Origin: Lethocerus indicus
Taxonomy: Eukaryota; Arthropoda; Insecta; Hemiptera; Belostomatidae
Assembly: GCA_019843655.1 (NCBI GenBank)
Contig: JACDQD010000010.1
Coordinates: forward strand, 4,447,637-4,511,636
Length of the DNA: 64,000 nucleotides
Reading direction: 5' to 3'
The translations under genes and the position numbers were made by a program. The notes beneath the pieces were generated by a model that did no database searches, had not been told where the DNA came from, and worked only from the letters and a program-made list of their open reading frames with translations. Of the stretch, positions 48,501 to 58,646 are shown piece after piece; the stretch's first letter is position 1, and each line of letters begins with the position of its first letter.

Positions 48501-49809
48501 CATGCTTAATACGGCCCAACACTTTATTTTGGCATATACGAAAGAGAATATTCATCATATTGAAATTCCCAATTAGTAGGTGCTAGTATTTCTCTTCTAA
48601 TATCCAAACTCTTTGTCCACAATGCGGTAGGAAACCAAATTTTCTTATAACTAACTAGGTATAATGAAAAGTGAAATCTTCTTACTTTAAACTTCCGAAT
48701 CGAAAGAGTATCTGATATTAACGATACGAGCAAAAGAGAGAGACCATTCCTCCGATTAGTGGAGCGTAAATTTTGGTATCGAGAGTTTTTGCCCGACTCA
48801 AACCTCACATTGTGGCTTCTCTCAGTTCATTTCACTAACATTCGATATTCTGCCCGTTTCACAAATAATCCGAATTTTTTGTGCCTGATATTCGACCGTG
48901 AACTGTACCCAATGAGGCGGGCGGTGTTTGGGGGCATTGACGCCCTCGGTACTTGGGCCGTTAAACCCCGATAACCCGATGCAAATCGCAACCCCCCGTC
49001 CCGGTATTTTTGGCAATATATCAGAGAGCTCCGGACTCCCTTTAGGGGCGCTGGCAGAGGCCCGGTCTGTGCCGCTTTGTACGTGTGTGCTTGTGCATGT
49101 TCTCCCCTGCTGCGGCTTTACTGGATCGCGTGTCGCGGGCCTTTTGTGATTTACCGCCCCACCCACCAGTTTTATCGCGTCATTCCCGGCGATTAGTAAA
49201 ATCGACGCGTCGAATATTCGGTTTATATCCTGGCCCCCCCCCGTCCCCACCACCCCTTCGCCGCGTTTCCGAATTTTTTATTCCGTTGGCCATTAGAATT
49301 GGAAATTTGTTTGTCGACCGCGTTTGAAAATGTCCCGCATTGGAAACCGAAAATATACGCATAATGGGTTATGCTGTATGGGAAGAAAGTGGGGCTGACC
49401 AGAAAAATAATGTGAATTACGCTACCAGCGGCGTGAATTAGCCCATTTAATTGAAAGATTGATATCACCATATAATAATCATATATTTAATTTATTATTT
49501 ATTAGTTAGTTTTGGTAATCGAACAGTATGACTATAAATCGAATATAAATGGGCAATCACTTTTTCATTCGCTTCATCGTAACGCCTCGTTGCCTCCGGT
49601 TCGACGGAATTTTCAAGTCGTATTTCGTAGTGGTCGTGTCAGGTGGAATTTTCTTGTGGCTTCCTAATCTCAGATTCGAATCTCGGTTGGGAAAGGACAA
49701 GGTCTTTCCGTTAGAATAAAGGCAAGGCGAAGCCGAAGGCTGATCGCTACCGTTCACTTTCTGCGGTAATTGGCTCAAGAAAGCGGCAAACGTATATTTT
49801 TTTATATTA

Positions 49810-49812
<3 letters not shown>
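45597..49812. other. Non-coding DNA, no gene seen
   Basis: AT-rich DNA alternating with CpG-rich blocks near 46420-46620, 47640-47900, 48230-48490 and 48900-49330. The 46420-46620 block has TTTATGATAAA-type words that resemble posterior-homeodomain/Caudal sites. Overlapping frames (for example 48822-49253 on the minus strand, 143 codons) have no recognised domain. AGATTCGAATCT (49672-49683) is a 12-bp palindrome. Confidence 0.4.

Positions 49813-49863
<51 letters not shown>
49813..49863. repeat. (TA)25 microsatellite
   Basis: Fifty-one bases of uninterrupted TA repeat. Confidence 0.95.
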
Positions 49864-49866
<3 letters not shown>

Positions 49867-50746
49867 TGCAAGATCTAATCATTCACGAAGAAATGTTTAC
49901 TAATCAAATTTCACCATCATTCTGTACATAACCAAAGTTTGCTCGCTAGTCAGAAGTGTTCTTTTGCCTCATCCTTCTTTGCCATCAGGTTCTATCTTTT
50001 CATATTGTAGTATTACAAAGATAAATAACACTCTTAATGACACTACAGTCTCACTCGGTTTATGAAAGACACCCTTGCTACAACTGTAACCCATAAATTT
50101 ACTATCGGTTTATTTCCGTCAGCTTCAGAGTCCAACGTTTTCTTTTACGCCTTTTCCCTTTCATATGGGCACACGTGTAACAGGCGGCCGGTCGTGATTA
50201 ACCTTCGTCCGGTCGGACGTGTTACACTTTTAGTTATTGAATTTTATTGCGGCTTTCGAGTGTAGATTTTATCTTAATTGGCAGCCTTCGCTTTTCAATG
50301 GCCCATTGTATTTGGCACTTCCAGTGGCGTCGGGCTTGTTTTCCAAGCCCGGCTTGGAATTGTTGTGTGGCTCGTATTTCTCATTTTGTCTCTCCTCTCA
50401 CCCTCACCCTCCCTCTTCCTCACTCTCGCTCTCTCCCCCCATCTTCTCTCTCTCTCTCTCTTCGGTGGCTGTTTCTCTGCTTGCCCTTCTGTGAGATCTT
50501 AATCAACCGGTGCGAGACAGCGGAACAAACTAGACGCCTCAGTCTGTTGCCCCCGAGGGCACAAGTTCTTGCACTTAATTATTAAGAGGTTCACACGAAT
50601 AGTGGAACGAGGCCGAACCTGGTAACAATTTTGTGTCTGTCAGTAATCCGACTGTAACTTTGTTCCGTGTGCTTAATATTAACAGTTGCTTAACTCAAAA
50701 ATAGTTAACCTTATTGAATGGTTTTCTAAAATAATATTAGTCTGTA

Positions 50747-50747
<1 letters not shown>
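49864..50747. other. Non-coding DNA with a pyrimidine-rich tract
   Basis: No gene is seen. A CT-rich imperfect tract runs from about 50390 to 50462. Near 50175-50227, GTGTAAC and GTTACAC face each other around two CCGGTCG words. Confidence 0.45.

Positions 50748-50792
<45 letters not shown>
50748..50792. repeat. (AT)22 microsatellite
   Basis: Forty-five bases of uninterrupted AT repeat. Confidence 0.95.
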
Positions 50793-50794
<2 letters not shown>

Positions 50795-51761
50795 CATATA
50801 TCTTATGATTCACAATATCTCCTATACCAGTAGGAACACTTACACATCGATGATAATATTTAGAAATGTTACTCTGTGTGTGTGTCTCCGTTAATGCTTC
50901 TAAATGACTAACGAGGTATCTTAGCTTCCGCATTTGGAAATTACGTGTTCACCTCCAAGAACTCATAAAACACCATTGCTCGACAGGTTGAAACAGAGTA
51001 TAGAATTTTAATCTGCTGATTGTACATGACTTCTCCCGATGAAATATTGACTGGGGAACAATAATGTGTATTTTCAGTCACAAAATGTAAAACGTGCACG
51101 GATGCGTTTCCATATAACGGAACTGTTCATGACAAGGACGGAACAGCACGTCACGGTTTAACTTCGATTAATCCGGGTTCAATTTGCTAAGAGAAAGGCG
51201 ACCTTTGCCACTGTACATGTTCCCGCGGTACAAGACTCCAATCCCGGACTCCATTATTAACAGTGCTCATTTGTTAACAATCGATGCCGCTCTTATCTCG
51301 ATGAAATTGTTACTCGGTTACTGAAAATCCGGTTTCAGGGGAGGGTTTTTTGTGTTTTTTTCCTTTTAATTAGAAACGGGGCGTCTCCAACCCAGGGGTA
51401 CTTTCTCCTAGAACCAACTAGGTTGATTAACATTTTTTACAACCTCTTTAGAAAGTTCAACGTGATCGGAGATTTTTATTGTTTCGAATTAACATCCCTC
51501 CATTCGATCGACCTTTACGCTTCGTTATTTCGATGTATACAAATTGACCTGTATTGTATAAAAGATGTAGACTTGATTTAGAATGTATGGGTCATATTTA
51601 GTGCCCGTAGTTCATTAGATGTCCGAGCAAGGTTCTTTCTTATTTCACACAATTGATCCAATGTTATCATTCATAAATTATTGTTCAAGGAACGGAGGAT
51701 TTTGTGAGTTACTGATTTTTGCGATTAGTGATTACGGATTCAAAAAGAAAATTGGAGGGTT

Positions 51762-51814
51762 ATTCTTGCCGTTGGTTTCTCCCCTGGAATCATCGTTTAA
51801 GGATACTTTTCTCT
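51762..51814 (+). repeat. Short duplicated element, copy 2
   Basis: Counterpart of 40893-40945, about 11 kb away and in the same orientation. It lies in an 84-codon frame (51619-51873) with no recognised domain, and that frame is not preserved as a homologous protein in copy 1. Confidence 0.5.
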
Positions 51815-53952
51815 CTACTTACGTAGGAGAAACCTTAATCCACCTGTACGGAGATAGTGGACCGCTGAGATAAAATCGAATAGGAACAGGAATAAATTTG
51901 TCCCTATTAGTGGTAATTCACTTAGTTAAATCTTAGCCGCCATGTTCTTAGCTTCGGTAATTACACGGTGAACCGAAAGTCGAAACCGACAGCTTTCCTC
52001 CGCAACTCGAGACACCCACAATTTAACAACGGGCCACGATTCGATTCTATTGGTCAGTAGCTGCATAAGTCGTGTGGCTCTCTCCGGTCGACAGGGAGAA
52101 AGTATTTTGGTGCTTACTCAGGTTTTAAGAGGGACTTGCAAGTCTGAAAGGAACAACAGTTTCCTGAAAGGAACGGCTTTTGTCCGCCTCTGGAAAGCTT
52201 TAATCCCTTGGAGCTTGGTTATATTTTATCGAAACATTATTTACTCAATTTTACAGTTGGACATAAGATATATACCTGTTTATTATACATTCACATTATA
52301 TTTATTGTATATAAACATTTCCATTTTCTAAAATATTGGGCCTGACGTATTATTATCCTATCTTTCTAATAGTGAAAATAGTTTATTATTGCTTACCTAG
52401 CTTAGCTAGAACTGCCTGTAATCTCCCTTTCAATTTCTCTCCGTTTCTACCTGTCCTGTTCAGATACGTTGCATTTTCTTTTTCCCTATTGCGTATAACG
52501 CGACCAATCGAATTTTCAACGCTTTCCCGGCCAACTGAGTATTCAATCGGACCGTTGAAGTTTTTTTTGTTATATTCCGGTTTAGGAAAAAAGGCCGTTC
52601 TGTTGTAACACATAAGCGCGGTTCATTGACTTTAAAAAAAATATTACTGCGCATTATGTTAAATTGAGAAGTAATAGGTTGGTTGTATTATAAGACTGTT
52701 ATCTCTCTCGAGTCTCCGCTATTCGGAAGGCTGTCCTATTTCCTAGTCATCTCATTAGAGATGTAGTCTCCCCCGTGATTGTCCCCAATAGGGGAATGAA
52801 ACAACTGAAGTAGTAGCTTTCCTAATTGAACATTGGTTCTAATCTTGAGGTTTCTCCAATGGGGCCCATGCTGGATTGGAATAAGCAGTATTACACTACC
52901 CTACCCTACAAATTCTAGGGACCGTACATTCCTTATATTGCCTAATATTGCTTACCAAAGTAGGCATGGGCATACAGTCTAGTCCTAGTCGGTAATTTTC
53001 GTTGGGAAACTGTTTTAATCTTATAACGAAGACACTAATCATATTTTTTAAAAAATAAAATGGGATCTAGTATGTTTTTTAGTGTTACCTGCAGTAGAGC
53101 CGGCTTCTGAGGCCATTATCTGTCTGGATATTAGTGGAGTGTAGTCATTATGATGTCACACTTGAAAATCTCGGCACCAAAGCGCTGTCCGGCCTACCTA
53201 CTAATCGATGAACAGTTAGCTGTTGTTCGAACTGAATGTGTTTTAAATTCCTAGCGCAGAGAGTCATCGGTGTTACCCTGGTGTTAGAGATGACGAGAGA
53301 AATTTACACCGTATTTATTATTATAGTATTAATTATTATTATTACTACCCCCTGTCCACCTGGCCACTACGTGGCTTTCGGCTCGTGTGTCTCAAGAGTG
53401 CCCTGTGATTGGCACCCAATCAAGTTCATTTTCACGTACTTTTTCATTTCATAATGGTCCATGTAAGCACCAAAGAGAAAGGAGTTTCAAGCTCTCAGGG
53501 AAGCAGATACTGAATATTTAAAAAATTAGAGAAAAGAAACATGAGCAAAAGCTTGTGTCTTGATTTTGGCTCCCCTATTTAAAATGGCGGTGTCAAGTAA
53601 CAAAAAATGAAGCATTCTTACCTGAAATGTGCAACATTCTCGATCTTTCAGGGATAGACAGACTGGAATTTTGGGTTAATCAATAAGAAAATAATTTTAT
53701 TGGCTGTTAGGTAGTATTTTATTTTACGATATTGTCGTTGTTGGATATTGGTTGCTAGTTGAGTATTATTTGTTTTAGCCGAGAGGATTGAGGCGTGTCG
53801 GTTATTGGGCCGGTGAGAGTGTCGGTTGAGGCTTCCCAGTCGGGGGATTGTGAGACCGCAAGCCCGTCAGGCTTACAGCGGAGGCGCCTTCGCGCTCCCA
53901 CTCGCACAAAGCTCTTTAAGCCTCCGACACCGTGTAAAGTAGTATCCTCTGT

Positions 53953-54015
53953 CTCGCTCTCTCTCTATCTCTCCACCTATCTGTCTGTCTCTCTCTCTCT
54001 CTCTTCCCTCTCCCC
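53953..54015. repeat. Imperfect CT-rich tract
   Basis: Mixed CT, CTAT and CTGT units, pyrimidine-rich on the + strand. Confidence 0.8.
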
Positions 54016-54164
54016 AGGGCCCCGGTGTAAACTATACGGGCGTCAGTGAAGCCATTTCGCGCTTTAGCTTTAAGAACGTCAGAGTTGGGCCGTAAGCGGC
54101 GGTTGTAGGCTGTACTTCGAGTTTCGATATTTTGAACGGGAAGATCGTTCCTACAGTTTGACAT

Positions 54165-54225
54165 GGCGTACGCGATTTACCGCATTCGTCGCGGGAGCGC
54201 GTATACTCGTCGGGGGTACGCGATT
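54165..54225. repeat. CpG-dense patch with short direct repeats
   Basis: GTACGCGATT occurs at 54168-54177 and 54216-54225. Between them CGTCG-GGG-CGCG-like units repeat in degenerate form. The patch holds many CpG dinucleotides in about 60 bases, far denser than its surroundings. Confidence 0.5.
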
Positions 54226-57200
54226 CTTAAAGATAAGGTATGTTCATTTAAAGAAATCGTGCTGCAATATCTGATGTAGACCTTATGTCATCTCGTATGA
54301 TAATTATCTACTATATGTTAGAGTTATTTGGCATTTCAATTTAAATCTTTCCAGTATGGTAGAAACATTCCCCCCTGTATTTTTTGCGGATATCGTTAAG
54401 ATTGTAAGAAGCCGAGAGGACAATCAGATCATGCTAATTTTACAATCCGCATATTTTCCCGTTAAATACAGCTCAAAAACATGAGCTCTTGGTGACATTG
54501 CTGTCTTAAATTTCCTCTGCTTTATAATGCTGGCCGTGTGGATAGTATTAATAAATTTTTAGTATATATATAAATTATAGCCCCAAACACTTGCCAGATT
54601 AATTACCACATTTGAATTTCGAATCTGAATCGTGGTGTTAATTCGATTATGACGCTTGTTTATTATTTCGTGTTCATAATCCGAGGTGCTAATGTGAATC
54701 TGTTGAACCGGCCAGCGCAATTCTAAGATAAACCGGGACTGTAATTAATACTTTTTCACCAATAATTGAAGTTTACATTCGCTCTTCAATTTCAACTCGA
54801 TTAGACGAAGACTTTTTTCTCAATTCCCAGAAGTTTTCCTGTTTGCCCAGTAAGATACGGCGTTTATTGTCTTTAGAAATAACATCTCGAGTCGTTTAAT
54901 TACCCGGCGGATAATTGCCGGTAATAAATAACAGATCGGTTTTCTGGCTCGATTCTTTATAACTTCGGATATTGAGTCCGTAGATCAAAGAATTCACGCC
55001 GCGCGATAGCGGAATCCAATTGGTTTGTGTTCTCGAGGTGCGTTTATCAGGGACAGTTTCCATTGCTACTCCTCTCTGGAAACAATTAACTTTTATCGTG
55101 TCCTCCCCTCCTTTCGCCGACTCCAGTTTCGTATTTACGATTTCATTTCGAAAACTCCCCCCCCCCGTATATCTCTGCCCATAAGGGGTTATTGACATTT
55201 ATATGGTTCAGCGGGAGGTGTGTGCATGCGCGCAAGCCCCGGTCAATTAGTAGTGAGGCTTCGGACTAGTTAAGGGGGGAAGTAGATCTCTGATTATTTC
55301 GCAATAACAAGGTACAGTTATGCGGATTGTAAATTCAAACACCAGATGTGATTCCGAATCGATTTCTTCTCCCATTTTATTTATAGATTCAAGCCGGACA
55401 CTCTCACGGTAATCGAAAACTGGCGATAAGAATCATCTGTTAACATTCAAAGCACTGCACAAATATAATGCTTTACTTTACTGTAAAGGTTGTTTTCCAG
55501 ATTCTGATTTCAAAATAAGTGATAAATGTTAATTAGGCTAAAATTATGTTTCCGGATATACTTTTAAATATACTCCGGGTGACTTCCGTTTTAGGCAGCT
55601 GAAGGGGCCATTGGTTATAAGGGTAAATGACCTTACGGTTTTATGAAATTTTTTGAATTAGGCTATTTTTGGAAGATATAATTTTAGTTAGTATAGTTGT
55701 TCTGCTTCAGTCGTTTAATACTGTCCAGTTCACTATGCTCTTTGGCTCTTGGGGTTTATGCGTCGATTCCAAAGGGAAATAACTTAATGTAGTTTTTGCC
55801 GCAATGTTTTTTTTCTCTCCGTAATACAGGTTTCTCTATAATGTAAAAGATATTAGAGCGATAAGCGATCTGGTAAACAGCGGTCGGGGTGGGTGGCCGG
55901 GTTTAACGCTCCAATCTCTTATTACCGCTAAAATATCCGGTAGTTCGAAAATTACCGTGCATTATCCGAACACCGCTCAACCTCACTTCAGTCTGTCCAC
56001 CGTTCTAGAAAATATCATCTAATAGAAAAATAATATTGGACAATTAAATAATTATGTCAATATCTGATTTACGGTCAAGCCGTTCGCTCGCTATCTCCGC
56101 CGATCTAACTTTTTATCTTCGAATCGTTGCGACGCATTAATGGTTTACATTCGGATTATGCAATTTGATTTAATGCGTTTTTTTTTTGTTAAATGTCAGT
56201 CCGGGGAAAGTGCATTATAAATTCAAAAATTATTTAGAAATGCGATTCTTGAGCTGTTAAAGAGCGTACACGATACGGGCGCACCTTGTACCGATCATCG
56301 ATTAACATATAAAAAAAATCTATTGACCGTTCCTTTGTTGAATTAGACGGTGTTGACTGACATTCGGAAATATAAAATTGTTCTTTAAATTTAAATATCC
56401 TTACTCATCATGTTGTGACATGTGTGCTTTATGTGAACACTGCAATAGCATTAAATCAGAATTGTCCGTAACACGATTGTTTTACGGTCTGTAACGCGAG
56501 TGGCGGCAAACAATCATAACTTTTGATAGTCTTCTAAAAGCCATGGGGTATACCATTTGTAAGTGGAGCCTACATTATACCGGTTCTTTCCGAGTTGAAA
56601 ATATATGTATCTTACGAGTCTGTGTTTTGCAAAAACGCGTGTTGTTTAAACACAATTCATTCGGGCTTCAGTGTGTGTCGAGTCCTTTTTCTGTAGTTCT
56701 CGGCCGTGTATTATCTCCAGTGATGAATTGTTTGGTGCCAAAATACCTGGAGCTCTCGTCGGTCCATTCAACGCACTGTGTTCTCGAGTTTTTAGTGTTG
56801 TGTAAATCTCCCGATTATTATACTCACATTGTATATAAAACAAGCATATTCAAATCTAAATATCCCTGTAGAATAGACCGCTCGCCGGTATGTATGTATT
56901 AATCAATACACACTATGTGCTATGTGTATTTAAAGTAAAAATAAAGAATTTATAATTCCCATTCAATATCCGGGTTTTTATGGCACTTAGCGGGATTCCG
57001 ATCTGACCCGCGACAATTTATTTAGAACAGCCATAACTGTATAGTCCAGCCCTCGAATATAAGTCCGAGTTTTAATTATGCTTGTAAATGAAATTCCCGG
57101 ACGTAACTTTTTTTCTGCAACTCGAACTTTTTTCGGAAACCTACGGGACCGAGACCGCGGCCGTTTGGCTTTATTGGGGTACCCACCTAAAAACCGGTCC

Positions 57201-57610
57201 TTTTCATGCGAACTTTACTTCGATTCTAGACATTGACAGAGTGTGTTTTGTTTATTTTGAACAGTCGTGGTAAAAATATTGCTGGAGTCGGTTTTAAAAT
57301 AATTTTTTCCGCTTGTCATTTTTGCTAATTGGGTTCACGTCGCCCGTTTTCGTTCGCTGTATTAACTTATCACTCGAAGTTATATATAAATATATATAAA
57401 CGAAAATACTCTATTTACTCCCCCTTTGCTCCCCTTATTGTAACTCTATAGGCCATACTTAACCATAACAGACCATAAAATTTTACCGACATTAGTTAGC
57501 GAACTCTGATTTAAATTTTCATATAATTTTGTGAAACATAACCCAGGGTCACAAACCGAAGGGATCAATACCGTATATGCTTTTATATAATGTGATTGTA
57601 AATTTGTGTC

Positions 57611-57657
57611 TTATTACGTTTAATAATAATATTCTTATTTTTCTGTTTCAGGTAAGT
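57611..57657 (+). other. Recursive splice site (ratchet point 3)
   Basis: A T-rich tract ending TTTCTGTTTCAG (to 57651) is followed directly by the consensus donor GTAAGT (57652-57657). TTAATAA words about 30 nt upstream can serve as branch point. The match to the recursive-site consensus is as good as at 20156. The + strand agrees with the other two junctions and puts the intervening DNA inside one intron. A conventional short exon beginning GTAAGT is the main alternative. Confidence 0.7.
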
Positions 57658-57753
57658 TTCATGCATGCGACATTTAGAAGTAACGCGCAAACCCAGGCAA
57701 TCGGTCGGAATCAGGTAATCGCTGGTTTTCTTACATTTCATGCGGATCGTTCG
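57652..57753 (+). other. Possible RS-exon (63 or 102 nt)
   Basis: Donor-like sequences follow at 57715 (CAG/GTAATC, giving a 63-nt segment) and 57754 (CG/GTAAAG, giving 102 nt). Both are weaker than those after ratchet points 1 and 2. The segment is open only in the frame that starts at GTA, and a frame running from 57577 to 57795 reads through it. The open frames after the three junctions would need three different entry phases, so they cannot all be coding for one upstream exon. Confidence 0.35.
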
Positions 57754-57849
57754 GTAAAGTACTTTCCCTATTGTCTGTCAAGCTCTCGCCTTTAATATCC
57801 CCGTATTGAGTTTTAAAATATCAAAGCATGTTGCATAACCCGGGGTTTG

Positions 57850-58130
57850 AAATTAGAGCGGCTCGGACAATCCGGCCTGGTAGCGCCGCTTTACGCGCCC
57901 ACCTCCTTAATTACATTATTTATACAGCGAATGTAACTCTGGGCCGTAATGTTGGACGGAATGATTTATGACGGGGGGGTGGAGGGGGACGTCACCCCGG
58001 TTGTCCGACACCTAGCTCTCCCGTCACCAAACGCCGCCTATAGCTATTAACCGCCCCCCGAGATTACACACCCGGAGCGGTCGACCTTTAACCGACAATT
58101 AGCGCGATTAACGGTCACTCAACCGGCAGG
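57850..58130. promoter_or_regulatory. CpG-rich block, possible cis-regulatory DNA
   Basis: CpG-rich and GC-rich, with TTTATGAC (Caudal/Abd-B-like), GACGTCACC and CACGCC-type words and C/G runs, about 200 nt downstream of ratchet point 3. No gene is seen. An enhancer is plausible but unproven. Confidence 0.25.
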
Positions 58131-58600
58131 TAAATATGAGAAAGTACAACACTCTACGTGTCGATTCTGGGCCATATGCTGCAGGCCTAAACCTCCAAGT
58201 TGACACTGAGATAGATGCAAATATCATCCCCTCTGTAATAATTAAAATTCTAGAAGGTTGTACTAATGAACGAGCGTCGTTTCGTATGTTGAAATTCTAT
58301 ATTTAGTAGACTTATTTGTGTTAAGTATTTTTTAAATAATTGAATTTTAATTGAGCACAAACAATGATTATTTTCTTCCACCATTATAACTATTCCCTGT
58401 ATGCCTTTGTCGTTTGAGCTAGTCTCCATTATGTTATTTTCGTGAATATATTCGCGGCTCCAGGAAGTCAGAATTTTCGCGGACACGAGTTATAAAGTCG
58501 TATACACGCACCCGGCTAAATTATGCGAACGGCAGAATTTATGATTGGGAACGGTCCCGGTATTGCCGGGAAGAGAAGCGGAGTACATCTTTTTCAGCCT

Positions 58601-58605
<5 letters not shown>

Positions 58606-58642
<37 letters not shown>
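58606..58642. repeat. (CT)18 microsatellite
   Basis: Uninterrupted CT repeat followed by TCCC units to about 58656. It is pyrimidine-rich on the proposed sense strand, as is the tract at 20364. Confidence 0.95.

Positions 58643-58646
<4 letters not shown>

Larger units (their letters stand above)
50793..57630. other. Non-coding DNA, no gene seen
   Basis: Long AT-rich stretch. It contains copy 2 of the short duplicated element (51762-51814), a pyrimidine-rich tract (53953-54015), a CpG-dense patch with direct repeats (54165-54225), and a C8 run near 55158-55166. The longest frame (56543-56902, 119 codons) has no domain and overlaps a frame on the other strand. Confidence 0.45.

Noticed and set aside
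49665..49695. TTCGAATC-type T-arm suggesting a tRNA
   Set aside because: The T-stem does not pair and no A box or acceptor stem is found. It is a 12-bp palindrome instead.
53612..53645. Minus-strand AG/GTAAGA junction resembling a ratchet point
   Set aside because: The polypyrimidine tract is poor, and the strand disagrees with the three better junctions.
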